Made by a program: the position numbers and the translations under genes. A stretch of 64,000 nt of DNA from Talinum fruticosum (Eukaryota; Streptophyta; Magnoliopsida; Caryophyllales; Talinaceae). Under the pieces are notes generated by a model. It was given only the letters and a program-made list of their open reading frames with translations. It ran no database searches and was not told the DNA's origin. This document shows, piece after piece, positions 34,835-47,150 of the stretch; within the stretch, counting starts at the first letter, position 1; each line of letters begins with the position of its first letter. The DNA lies in the NCBI GenBank assembly GCA_021018815.1, contig JAITYX010000048.1, forward strand, positions 1,178,001-1,242,000, in the 5' to 3' direction.

Positions 34835-37800
34835 TTAAAATGTGATACACCCGCAATTAACTTTTGACTTTGTCTCGCTTCTAACTTCAACTCCTTTTTC
34901 CATCTCGAAAGTTTTCCTCAACTCATCTTGATAAGACTTCACCTTTGATAAAATTTCAGGAGCAATAGAATTGAACACATTGTCAACCATGAAAGAGTAA
35001 TATTTCACTCTACACTTCTTCACCATACTAACCTCGGAAAAATAAAATAAAACAAATCAGTCACTTTTAGGCTAAACAATTTATTTAACTTGCAAAATTT
35101 AAACAAAAAGAGAATTATAAATATAACAACTACTTACACTATTCTTCAATCCAATATCCCAATTTTTCAAAGAACCTTTGTACGTTTCCAAATGATGCAT
35201 GACATAGATTCTCGAATCACGATAAGAGTTAAACGAGCAAATGACAGACCAAGGCAATTTTAGGTTGTTCTATCATGATTGAATCAGATTGTACCTTTTG
35301 TCTTCTTGCCATTAACGTCCTCTTCATGTATTTAATGAAACACATGGACTACAAAAAAACAAATTCCTTTAGTATAAAAAAAGTAAATAAATCTAAACCG
35401 GAAGAGCAAAAACCTTTCATACGCATGGAGAGTTGTGTTATATGTATACGAGGCATAGCAAACCTAGCAGCCTCATGCAAAATGTTGAAGTGACATGAAA
35501 AGGCCAAAGCAAAAGAAAAACTCATTCAAGCTACAACTCGTTGTTATGTTATATCACATATGCCAGACATAGAAATGGAGTAGTCTTCAACAAACTTGAG
35601 AGAACTTTTGCCAAAACTACCGCAACTTGTCAAGGACAACGTTTACACAAGGTCTGTTTGTAATACAAAAGAAAAAAAAATTCCAAGGATACCAGAGCGG
35701 CTGACGGATAAAGAATAGGCAAAACATATAGCACCGATTGTAACTAACCGACCACCAAGTCGAGTATTTTGACATGTTTTGGAAATGAAAAGCTCCTAAT
35801 TTCTTAACAAAAAAAAGTAATTAAAATTTTGAAAAACAAGTAGCAATATCTAGAGTAATTAAACAAAATTCAGACTATATAATCCCATGAGTAGTTAAAA
35901 ACTTCTAGGACATTATAGTTTGTGTATTATATAAACTAAAATATCTTTTGCAACTAGAACTGAAAGGAAAACTTCAAAAAAAAAAAAAAAGAAGATAAGA
36001 TAAGCTTACCAACAATACCAAGGTGGGATCATCAAAAATCATCGGATGTACCTTCATGCTTCATATGATCAATAATTTCTATCCTTGTGTTCAACAAGTT
36101 GAAGTAAAGAACAAAGTAATATTGACTTGTATATATCGGGAAAATATCTACAAAATAAAAATGCACATACACTACCAAATTTATTTTTCAATCACAAGTT
36201 ATTATTCTATAAAACATTTCATCAAAAAAGTGCAAAAATTACAAAATCACACTCATTAAAATTTATCCAACCACATATATTAATCTCACGATTGACAACC
36301 TCCTTAAACTTCTCATACTTATTTGGCGAAAACTTGTCATCACCACATATTACATTAATCTCCAACTAAAATCAATAAAAACAAAAAAGTTCCATCGGAC
36401 ATAAAAATATTCGCTTAAATAAAACATATCAATAAAACTTAAGAAAGGGTCCCTTACATATGGATTGCATGTGAAAAAGAAACTAGAAGATGAAGTATTA
36501 CTCTTCAAGTTTTCATATTTATTCAACAAATAGCCAAAAAAATTAATAACTTGATTAACAACCATATCTCCACAACCTAGAGTTCTTATAATTTGGGAAC
36601 CTTACACTTTTCATCAACAAACACCAATTCACTGCAAAAAATAAAAACACAAACATCTATAAACAATTCACTGCAAAAAATAAAAACACAAATATCTATA
36701 AACATTCGGATGCTCATATAAACGACAAACAAATGATAATAATATAAGATAAAAATAATACCTCTCAATATGAAATTCATCACAAGGAAGAAAAATTCAA
36801 TGAGAAACTTGTTGCTCAATTGCACATAAATTGTTGAGCAAGTGAATATTCCTCTCGAAAGTATGGGGACTTCAACTATAACGTCGGTCTTTTACCCCTC
36901 ACTCCCCGTCCTTTATCTTGTTCTTCATCCATTGATCCCAACACAACTCCTAATATTGGACTGGCTTCATCAAGAATAGGTTGCACTTGCTCATGATCTC
37001 GCTATTGGTGTTTCGGTTCCGGTTCTTCATCAACTTATTGCGTTGCATGAGGATCATGGTAGTGAGAACTGTTTCATCTAGATCCATTGCTCTCATCATG
37101 AGCTGGTTCATGATTATCTTCATTTTGACCTGCAGACTTAGGTACAACTTTCTCATACGTCTTCATCGGTTCCACACAAGCTTCTAAAACCACAGGATCC
37201 TCATTGAATAATCTATCATCTTGAACAAAAAAGGATGCATGTTGATGAGTAGAAGCATTTGCATGATCATTAGAATCCTTGCAAACTTGAATTTTGAACA
37301 TTGCATAAGAATCTCAAAACATAACAGCTTGCACATTGTCCATTGAGACACTTGCAGGGAATAGACGATGTACATCACAAACGAGCATCAACAACCTCAA
37401 CCACAACATGGGAAAAGTCTTCCATGCACATAAAACTCTTTGTAGACAAAGCTTCATAAAAACACACAATAAACATAATTACACAATGCATATAGAAAAT
37501 ACTTATAAGAAAAATGTTATATATAAGATACACAATGCATATAAAAAAATTTAGAAGCTCGTCTCGTTTCCTTTATTCCTATCTCATTAGACAACATAGA
37601 GTAAAGGACTACAATTCAACTTAATTTCAATTCTTCTTATTAAACCAAACATTTGTGTCTTAATTTTGTTTACTTCTCTTCCTTTCTCAAACTAAACAAG
37701 CCCAAGTTTTTCGAGACAATGTCACATAAACTTGGTGCACCACATTATGAGTTATTATGTCACACTCAAGACAAGTTACGCATTGAACAATTTCCGAAGA

Positions 37801-39250
37801 TGGGTCGGATTGATAATGTCCCACCTTGAAAACAAAGGCTTACACATGAAAGTCTACTAACTAGTTGTTAGTCTAATAGTTATTTGACAATTTCTCCAAA
37901 AAGTTCAAACACTCCACCAATGTTAATGTCAATAACATAATAAAATTCATCATAGAGTCTTTTATTAAACACTCTACCATGAAAGTTTATACTTTAAACA
38001 CTCCACCAAGTGCATTTTTTTCTTGTTTTATTTTCTCGGGATGTACAAAGTTTTAGTTTTGAGCTTTCCATGAATGAGAAAAATTTCTTTACATAAAATA
38101 AAAAATAAAAATTCACTGTTATTAGAAACAGATCTTTTGTTCATTGAAAATTTCAAAGATAAGTTAAGTACCTTTTTTGTCCTCATATCTTTATCTCGCT
38201 TTATCTTGAACAAACATTTCCGGAAATTGAGGCATTTTGATTCTACCTTCAACAATTCCCTTACCAAAACCAGTCAAGTGTTCTTACTTCTCTCTTACTC
38301 TCAAATCATGACTAGTCCAATTTACCAAGATGAGGAACTCTCTTCCAATCAATCTTGTCTTATAACAATACTCTATAAACATAACGAGCTTGAAAAATAA
38401 CGAACAAAAAACCTTGTAAGTACTACTACTAATAAAAAAATAAAAATAAAAACAATACAAAAGAAAACTTGTAAGTACTGCCACTTTAAACCTTACCATG
38501 AGAAATAAAATTGGACCTCTATATAAACGACCCTTCCACTTCTCTGTACATATAACCAAGCTATTTAATGTAAACCTACACCAATCCATATTCTTCAACT
38601 CTTCTAAATTAATTAATGAATTCAAAATCAAATGGTTGGTATTTTAATTTTGATACCCTTTAAGGAGGGTTGACACCACATATACCACAAAATTCCTCTT
38701 AAACATGTCACCCCTTTCCCTTTGTTGCTTCATCTTCTCCAAAACATGAAATGTCTTGGGATACTTGGCATCCCGTGACTCTTCCAATCAGCCAACACTT
38801 TTTGGTAACCATTTGATCTTTTACCCTTTGCTTCGGAAAACTAATTTAATCCTCTAGGCAATCCTAATGTAAGATACACATCTTCTTCTGTCAAGTGGAG
38901 CTTATCATTTCCATCCAACCTGATTAATCGCCTATAAGTATTGAAATTTTGAACTAACCACCTAGCTAGCCTAGATGGAATTTCATCAATCCTCAACTTC
39001 AACGAGTGAACCAAATCCAATAGAAATGATATCATTCCTTTGATTATCCGAAATATCAGCAATGAAGTTTACCAAACCATTCGAGAGACATCCTTGTACA
39101 CAATTTGGAAACTCCTTCTATCCATTGTTCTTCTTCCGGCTCTTGTTCTTCTTCAAGTTGTTGTTCTTCTCATATTTCGCTTACGGAGGTTCATAATCTG
39201 CATCATGTTATGAAATTTCATGTTCTTCTTCTTCTTGTTGTTGTTCATGT
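34835..39250 (-). pseudogene. Ulp1-type (C48) cysteine protease of a MULE, decayed
   Basis: Minus strand, pieces in family order. An acidic Glu-rich leader lies upstream of 39063. The N-terminal domain is at 39062-38841: IDEIPSRLARWLVQNFNTYR and LHLTEEDVYLTLGLPRGLN, typical of plant Ulp1-like MULE proteins. A low-complexity linker follows (about 37300-36850). Then come CGDDKFSPNKYEKFKEVVNR (about 36335-36270), the protease core FNLLNTRIEIIDHMKHEG (36098-36045), RDSRIYVMHHLETYKG (about 35233-35186) and the end SFMVDNVFNSIAPEILSKVK. The expected catalytic DCG reads DSR, so the nucleophile Cys is lost. Ulp1 enzymes cleave SUMO-like conjugates; plant MULEs (for example Kaonashi and related elements) carry such genes. 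Stops and frameshifts are many. It is tail-to-tail with the FAR1-like transposase, suggesting one element. Confidence 0.75.
36626..36703. repeat. 39-bp tandem duplication
   Basis: AATTCACTGCAAAAAATAAA plus ACACAAA-ATCTATAAAC at 36626-36664 and 36665-36703, one or two differences. Confidence 0.9.
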
Positions 39251-40086
39251 TCGAAAAGGTTCACTACAAAACATATTCAAGTATGGATGCACATATACAT
39301 AAAATACATAGCAATGGTTCATCACAATAACCATATGCCTTAACAAATTATAATAAGATTTTAAGAAATAAATACATACCAACACCATATGTTCTTGTCC
39401 TTTTTCTTGCAAGAGTTTTTACTCGAACTTTACGTTTACTAATAACATAAGAACAAAAGAATACATTAGCATTTGAATTTCATGTTTTAATAGCCTAATC
39501 CGAGTAGCAAAGTATAAAGTAAGATGAATAGCATCAACTAACCAACATTAAAATGAAAATTATGGATCAACCTTTAACTTTACTCTCTAGATGCTGCAAC
39601 AACGTGAAACAAGAAATCAATGCTAAGAACTAGTCCAATAGGAACAAGAAAAGGTCCCAAGATCGATCCATGCAAAATGATTTGGGACTTTGAAGACAAG
39701 TCCAATAAGGAATGAAGCTTAAAAGAAGTATCTTTGTGGGGCTAAGAATCACGTACATTGATACAAGACATAGACATGATCCAACACTAATACCACTAGA
39801 AGATTAATTGCCAATAAAGGGGTTCTTAAAGTGTTTGTCAATTTTGAAACCGAGTAGTCATTTGCATTTGTAATATCGAATTATATGTCATTTTTGATAG
39901 CAAAATTAATGTGTCTAGTTTCAGGCTATATGGCCCTATATTGGCCACTATCATCCAACAGAAGATAACTTCGAAGAGTTCCGGAGTTTCTTACAAGATA
40001 ACTATATTGATATTTCCAATGCTAAGGTATCAAAGAAAGCTAAAGGACCAATAAATGATTTTCTCTTTTCGATTTCAACAAAAGTA
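39251..40086. other. Sequence between the MULE remains and the duplicated unit
   Basis: No gene seen. A MULE terminal repeat might be here but I could not pair one with the left side. Confidence 0.35.
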
Positions 40087-41365
40087 GAGCTGAGATAAAA
40101 CAAAAATAAAAGGATACTTATTGCCCTTCAATACAAAATACCAACCAAAAAAACCTATAACTATACCGACTAACAAATAGATCATTTTCTTATGCAATGT
40201 GGATACTTATGCACAAAAAGAACCCCATTGTTGTGAAGTTAGCTCAGTATATTCAGGGAATCAATCTCAACCGCAAATTGTGCAATGTTGAAGGGGAGCA
40301 AGATGACGAAACCATATCTTTTGGCGAGTGTACCTATACAAGGATGGTGTGGGGCAAGATTAATGAATGGTTACAAAGTAATATCCATGCAAACAATCTG
40401 GAAGAAGTGCACACAACCCTGCTGGAGACTAAATGGAAGCACACCCAGAGGTGCTCGTTGTTCTCGAAATATGTTATTTTCACTACCATATTTGGCTGGA
40501 AAGAAACTCAAGGTGTTTCAATGGCAAACCGAGGGATGTGAACCAAATCTGTCAAGACATACGACTAGACATGTGCATCGGGTTTGATTTTTGGCAAAGC
40601 AATGTAAAGCATTATGTAATTGGAGAAGCATGGTACTTGATTACTCTGGATAGGATTGTATTACAATGAAACTCACCCCTGTACACTTTGGAAAAAGGGG
40701 GTAGTATTGGTAATAAAAATCTCCCAACTCATTACCAAAAAAAAAAAAAAAAATAGATCATTTAGCTTTTGCCGAGTATAGAATCTAGGGGTTTTCCTTG
40801 AAGGTTAATTGAATAAAAAAGTGTAGAATTGAATCAAATGATTCAAATCAAATCCTAATTCTGTAAATTGACAATGAAATAGAAGAAATCAAAACATATA
40901 GGATGTATTCCTTCAATAAAAGTCTGCAGCTTTTGCACCAAAGAAAATCATTAGATTATTAGAAAGAAACCAAACCAACCCCCTCCAAAAAAAAACAATA
41001 TGCAGCCACCCACATAGACATAGGGCAAATAACAAGAGATGCTAGGTACATGGATTATCTATTCTAATCGACAGGGATAAAAAAACAGTTTGATGTCCGA
41101 CCAAATTAAAGTCGTGTGTTCATCAAGAAGTAGCAAACTGCACAAGGTTTCAATATCTTTATTAACTCAAAAATATGATACATCCCTTTTAAAGAAAAGG
41201 CAATAAATCCCTACAAGTACAACTCGGAACACAGCTCCACAACTAACATATCCTCTCCAAGAACCTTTTTACTTTAACTTTAAGTGACCTTCTTCAATTC
41301 CACATGGGCAAATTAAACAATCCACCATGAAGGTTAATTTTCCACAACAAATGTCGAGCAAAACA
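40087..41365 (-). repeat. Tandem duplication, unit 1 (contains a LINE insertion)
   Basis: Unit 1 matches unit 2 (41366-43714) in the same orientation once insertions are removed (about 700 bp each). Shared words include AAAACAAAAATAAAAGGATA, TTTTGCACCAAAGAAAATCA, GGTACATGGATTATCTATT and CCACCATGA-GGTTAATTT. On the minus strand each unit reads as the 3' part of a small gene: a final peptide (MVDCLICPC...HLKLK), stop, and a 3' region with AATAAA. Confidence 0.85.
40188..40753 (+). mobile_element. 5'-truncated LINE (3' end with poly(A))
   Basis: About 560 bp ending in a poly(A) run (40737-40753), flanked by the perfect 13-bp direct repeat AAATAGATCATTT (40175-40187 and 40751-40763). A reading GECTYTRMVWGKINEWL resembles the end of the zinc-binding domain after LINE reverse transcriptases. 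Unit 2 of the surrounding duplication shows the uninterrupted site (CAGATCATTCAGC at about 41466), confirming the insertion. Confidence 0.88.
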
Positions 41366-43714
41366 AAAGTAAAGTCGAGGTAAAACAAAAATAAAAGGAT
41401 ATTCATTGCCCTCCCTTCAATATAAAATACTAACAAAAACACCGTAACTATACCGACTAACAAACAGATCATTCAGCTTTTGCAAGTATAGAATCTAGGG
41501 TTTTGCCAAGAAGGTTAATTGAATCAAAAAATTGAATTAACTGATTCAAATTAGATCCTCATTTTGTAAACTAACAATGAAATAGAAGAAACCAAAACAT
41601 ATAGGACATATTCCCTCAATAAAAATCTACAACTTTTGCACCAAAGAAAATCATTAGATTACTCGGAAAAAACCACACCAACCCCCACCTCTCCTCCAAA
41701 AAAAACACGCAGTGCCATTTTTGTATTAGATTTCAAAGGAGGTTGCTTGTCATTTTTGGGGATTTATATTCATATTTATGTACTTTATGCCCCATTTATG
41801 CTTTACACTTGGGTTTTGCATTTTTGGTATGTTTCTGCAGTTTCCTAGTGATTTGGACCTGATTTTTAGTCATATTTTTGGTCCAAAACTATTTTGAGTC
41901 TATGTTTCTAACTTCCTTATTAAAAGAGCTTTCCGATGACATATTGTAAGCTCAATTACGTTGAGGAACGGAAAATATATGAGTTGGAAAGTTAAAAGGG
42001 GTGCGGTAATGAGACACTTCTTTACTCTCTAAATCATGTTTTTTCCCACACTTATGAAACAATAATAATGATGAAAGAATTAGAAATTGGACTCAATGAG
42101 ATTTCCAGTAAATCAAGAATCGCATCATTTGGACATCGGACGAGGAAGTTATGACTAAATTAGTTTGACACATGCCTCCCAAGCAACCAACAAGGGCAGC
42201 CCGTGTCGGAGGACACGGCCCGTGTTGAAGGTCGAGCCTTTGCATAGAAAACGGGCAGCCCGTGTTGATGGACACGACCCGCTTTTAGCATTTCCATCCA
42301 GTTTTGATTATCCATCGGCCAACACGAGCAGCCCGTGTTTGAGGACATGGCCCGTGTTGGAAGTAAATTCTGCCGAGATTATTCGATTTTGACGGTTTCA
42401 GCTCTTGATTGCCTCTTAATGGCTTACTTAAGCCGATTTTCGTCCGATCTTGAGGCTATCCAGTCCAGAATCCACCATTCATCCTTCATACTCATCCATC
42501 ACCATTTTTTCCTTCCTCCTTTCATCCACATCAAACCAAATACTTTTGAAGATCGAAGAAGAAGATTGAAGCAGTTGTGGGAGTCCATTTGAAGTCGAGA
42601 GATTCAAGTGGAGCACTTCAAGTCTATCATCTACTTCTTCTTTTTTCTGTTTGAGGTTTGATTTCAATGTATTGGATTTTATTTAAGCTTTCAATAAATC
42701 ATGTGTGAGTAGTTTAGTTTTTCTAGGGATTTGTAATCCGAAACAATGAAGTTTGGTTAGTTTTCCATGATTTGTGCTTGAATTCCGATTTTGATGAATA
42801 GCGAGGTTGTGTTAATCATGTTCATGAGTGTTTTGAAGGCCTAGAATACTTGTGTTTAGAGATTAATCTATCATGTACTGAAAAGTGAAATAGAATAATC
42901 CGACAACCAACTTTTCTACTTAGTTTATAAAATTTGAGAAAAGAATAGTAAATTAGGGGATCACTTTGATAATTTGAAATCTTTAACTTTGATTAACTTA
43001 AAAGGCATACGAAAGTTGTTTGATAGGTTAATTAGAGCAATTCTATTAAGTATCGAAAGAGCGGTAGAATTTTGTGATTATCGATCCTTGATTTACTAGC
43101 AAGAATGATTGCACAATTTATGTTTAAATAATCAAACTCATTATTAGGAAAGCAAATCCCTATATGTTTTTACCCATTGATTTAAGTTTAGATTAATTTC
43201 CTTGATTTTAATATTTAGAACTAGTTTAGAGAAGCAAACTCCAAAAACCCGATTAGCTTAGCAATTGAGTAGAGGACTAGTTTAGTGTGTTACTAGATCG
43301 AGTCCTTATGGGGATCGACCTTGACTAGCTATAATCATACACCGTGCGCTTGCGGCTTGTCACCCATATAGATAGAGGGAAAATAATAGGAGATGCTTGG
43401 TACATGGATTATCTATTGCAATCCGAGAGGGATAAAAAATAGTATGATGTCTGACCAAATTAAAGCAATGTGTTCTTCAAGAAATGGCAAACTCCACAAG
43501 ATTCCAATATCTTTATTAACTCAAAAATAATGTCACATGCTACATCCTTTTCAAAGAAAAGGCAATAAATCCCTACAATGACAGACTTAGAACACAGACT
43601 CCACAGACTAACAAATCATTTTCATGAACCCTTTTACTTTAGCTTTAAGTGAGCTTCTTCAATTCTACAAGGGCAAATTAAACAATCCACCATGATGGTT
43701 AATTTGCCACAACA
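41366..43714 (-). repeat. Tandem duplication, unit 2 (contains a solo LTR)
   Basis: Second copy of the unit at 40087-41365. It is split by a 1.65-kb solo LTR at 41713-43362: the text runs ...ACACGCAG | LTR | CCCATATAGATAG, against ATGCAGCCACCCACATAGAC in unit 1. Confidence 0.85.
41713..43362 (+). mobile_element. Solo LTR, about 1.65 kb, Ty3-like
   Basis: Starts TGCCA and ends TGTCA (near-inverted TG...CA). GC-rich CAGCCCGTGT/ACACGGCCCGTGT words at 42195-42360 are followed by TTTCAATAAATC at 42692 (poly(A)-signal-like) and an AT-rich half that ends with ATGGGGATCGACCTTGACTA and CACCGTGCGCTTGCGG. This layout resembles the LTR at 26042. No internal region or second LTR, and no clear 5-bp target copy, so recombined or decayed. 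The unit 1 copy lacks it. Confidence 0.75.
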
Positions 43715-43851
43715 AAGAAGCAGAGTGGCAAAAGTGGAGAAATCCAACCCACAATAAAGGAATGGCGAAACCCTAAAAAAAAAATTGAATGAAAAAATCA
43801 AATTAAACAAAAATTTACTTACCTAGCTTGAGCATATGAAGTCGAAACCAT
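43634..43851 (-). CDS. Candidate 55-residue two-exon peptide, unrecognised
   Basis: complement(join(43634..43772, 43823..43851)). ATG 43851 gives MVSTSYAQAR; a 50-bp intron (GTAAGT...TTTTTTTTAG) joins in frame to VSPFLYCGLDFSTFATLLLC then CGKLTIMVDCLICPC and HLKLK-stop. Upstream, TGTTTTGCAG|GG at about 43871 suggests a 5' UTR intron, and 44000-44190 is CT-rich like a plant 5' UTR. AATAAA follows near 43514. The intron is unusually short and the tail's copy in unit 1 (41330-41275) shows as many replacement as silent changes, so selection is not evident. Could be a small host gene or part of a repeat. Function unknown. Confidence 0.3.
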
Positions 43852-43871
43852 CTTTACTAATCGAAATTCAA

Positions 43872-44299
43872 CAAAGAACCCTGCAAAACAAATGAAGTAT
43901 AGCATCAAATAATTCGAAGAAAATCGGAAAAAATCAAACAATAGTATGAACAAGATTGTTAATTACGTGAAAAATTGAAAGGAAGAAAGCAACCCCTAGG
44001 AGAGAGAAAAATTGAATGGTTTGCAAGAATTTGATATGGAAGATCGACCGAGAGAGCTTTGAAATATTGAGAGAGTTATTGGTCGAGTGAGAGAGCTTGA
44101 AAACTTTGAAAAGAGCTTTGAAAAAGGAGTAGTGGGAAGAGCGCAAGAGCTATATGAGATAGAGAGAGAGAGAGAGTGTAATGTGAGTTGCATGTGAGAA
44201 GGGAGTGTATGTTACAAGATAGGTGTGAGCTGCACGTGAGAAGGACGGGGGTGTATGGTGTAATATACACTCCAACCGCTTGGTCATCTCTCTCTATCC
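43872..44299 (-). promoter_or_regulatory. CT-rich leader/promoter-like segment
   Basis: On the minus strand a run of CTCTC words (44000-44175) precedes the candidate small gene. It resembles a plant 5' UTR, but it may equally be low-complexity DNA. Confidence 0.3.
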
Positions 44300-44430
44300 A
44301 GGTGATGGGTCCAAGTTCGGTCCAGTCCAAGTCCGGTCTAGATTTTAATCGGCTCGGTCCTTGGTCCCGATTTTTCTGTTATTCAATCTTCGATCCAGGT
44401 CGGTCTAATCGATCCAGGACCGATGAATAA
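44300..44430. repeat. Degenerate GGTCC/GGTCG segment
   Basis: GGTCCAGTCCAAGTCCGGTC, CGGTCCTTGGTCCCG and GATCCAGGTCGGTC words end with CGATGAATAACCCTA, the inverted match of the TAGGGTTAT end at 28514. Probably a piece of the same element family. Confidence 0.45.
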
Positions 44431-46266
44431 CCCTAAAATAAAGGATCAAAATCAAAATCATAGTCAAATCTCACAATATATAAACATAACAAAACTAACA
44501 AAAATGCTTACAAAATAGAAATTAAGACTTGATGCATAATAATTGAGCAAGTAGAATGTCGATCTTATGAGCCATAAACTTAGAAACAACTAGTCAAGTC
44601 TTGATATTACATGTGGTTCTATAGGTTGACTTACATTAATTCCGTGAAGATGATCCTTTCGAGTTTACCAAGCTTGAAACTCTACTTGTGAACTCACACT
44701 CGGACTCAAACTTAATCCGTGTAAGACTCAAGACTAAATTTAGCTCATCTATGTAACGCCCCAACCCGTAATTACCGGTTTTAGATTAAACAAGCCGCTA
44801 ACCGATGATTAGTGCAGCGGAAAGGAAGGTCGGAGAGTCATTACCGCCGCCCTTGTCCGTGGACAGGGCAAGGCTTAGGTCGATAAAGTTAAAATTTAAA
44901 TATAAGTTAACGACAGGTAACAAATAAAAGTACAACTGAAACTGTAAATATTTACAAACTGTATTAACAACATAACTCTTGACTCGACAAACAATGTTTC
45001 CTAAATTGTTAAAACCCAACCAAAGGTCCCATCTGCGAGCCGCTACGTCCGAGCATTTACAACTTTCCGACAATTACCTAAAACAAAACAAGAAAACATT
45101 TTGAAAAGTGAGTCGAAACTCAATACGCTCATCATTATGCGAGTAAAATATATAAGTTAGAAGTTTTGGGTTGAGCACATGCATTTCAATTCATTTTATA
45201 AATTAAGGAGAGAGCATAACTTAAAACGATTGCTAATTGATTATCTATGTGGTTACCCTTACGATCATCGAGTTTCCCTAAATGTGTACACACTCGGACC
45301 GATCGGAAAGTCCAGGTTGGTTGTGGCACGGTTATGGTGTACCGACTTGAATAATGGTGAAGTATTGATGAGCGAGTCCACTTTTATATAGAAAATACTG
45401 TTTGCATGACTCTTTTTTGGTTGTTAATGGTGGCCATATTCGACCTTAATTTTTGAATGAAAACTTAAAAAGCATAAACAATGAATGTACCTGGTGTATT
45501 GATGCTTGAACTTGCTTTATTTTGGACAGAACCCCGAATGAACGTCGATCGATAGCCTTAAAAATAAATTTTACAAGTAAATTTCATTAAATAAAAATCA
45601 TATTTCTTGGTTAAGTTTATTAATAACAACCTTATTTATACCCTTAATTTATTATGGTCTATTTATATTACTATTAACATGATTTATGTTTAAATAATTA
45701 GTTGCTCATGTTTTACTTTATTATTTCTAATTATGTATTAAGTCACCTTATTCATTAACACATAATTATTTTACTATGGATTATTATTAAATCTAAACAT
45801 GAATTATAACACTACTAACTTATTTATTTAGCATGCATTTAGAAGCTAATTAATCACCTAAGTATAGCTATATTAATATTTAAACATGCATTACATGGAT
45901 TCTTTGCTAATGAACCAATGCCATTTTTTTTATTTCTTCTTAACCACAAATCCTTAATTATTTTAAACTAAATCATGCATGCATAAATAACTTTTATTTC
46001 CTTTGCTAACATAATTGTATTTTCTGTTAATTTTAAATTTTATCTATAAAAGAAAATATTTAACTTAAATGCTAAAGATTAAATTATAACAATTTAGGGT
46101 TAGGGTTTACCTAGAACAAGAGTGGAGGAGATAAAGGTGGTGATGGTTGATTGTGTAGACTGGTGGCGGAAGGGCGGTGCTTGGTGGCAAGTGGCGATGC
46201 TCGGCGGCAGTCGGTGGTGGCTGGTGGTGTGGTGTTTTAAAGAAGGTATTTTTAGGGCATAAAAGA

Positions 46267-46269
<3 letters not shown>

Positions 46270-46304
<35 letters not shown>
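46270..46304. repeat. (GA)n microsatellite
   Basis: About 17 GA units within the long LTR. Confidence 0.95.
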
Positions 46305-46305
<1 letters not shown>

Positions 46306-47033
46306 TGTTTGGGTGGCTGAGATGGCGGTGGATGGTGGAACCGGTGGCTGTGGTTGGCAGCTGTAGGCGGTGGAAGGGCTTGACGGCACTGGCAGCGGTC
46401 GGAGTGGTGGTGGAGAGATGGAAGAGTTGTGTGATGGTTTTAAGTTTTGGAGGTTTGAGGGGAGTATGAGTGGTGGTTGTTTGGTGGTCCGGTGACTTCG
46501 GTAGGGGTGGCGACAGTTGGCCGGCGAGAATTGCCGATAATGGACAACAGGTGGCGTCGATGGTGGTTGTGGTGGTGGTTGAAAGTGAGGGTGAGGATAT
46601 CAAAGGTATGGTGGAAAGTTGGTGATTAGGTTGGTTTTGGAGGGTATTTTTCGACGATAGGGTGGCCGGTGAGATGGTCCGAAGGTGGCGGTGGGTATAG
46701 TGCAATGTGGTGGACGAGTCTAGCTGGTGGTGGGTGGCGGAAGAATTCGGTGAGTGGCCGTAATGGCGGTCAAAGTAGGGGAAAGGGAAAGGTGAGGGAG
46801 GAGAGAGAAAGTGAGCTAGGGTAGTTTTTAGGATGGATTTTTCTGATTTAATCCTCCTATTTATACTAATTTCTATAATAATCTGCATGGCTTTGCTGTC
46901 CATTAACTTAATTTCTACTTGATATTTGTTAATGGTGCAAGTTAAGTATGGTGATTTGTCAAATTTATAAGCATGCTTAGTATAGGTTGATGTTAAGTTT
47001 TTATTTGACCCCAAAATCATCTTAATCCACTTT

Positions 47034-47150
47034 TATTATTATTATTATTATTTTATTATCATTAATATTATCAGCGTTTTTATTATTATTATTTATTATT
47101 ATTTTTAGTATTTTTTTATCATAATTATTATTATTTTTATTATATTATTG
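47034..47150. repeat. Imperfect (ATT)n tract
   Basis: TTATTATTATT words with interruptions, within the long LTR. Confidence 0.8.

Noticed and set aside
46100..47020. 306-codon minus-strand frame, the longest in the window
   Set aside because: Low-complexity Thr/Ser/Pro/His from a GGTGG-rich tract inside a solo LTR; includes a Leu-Ser run from the GA repeat; no domain.
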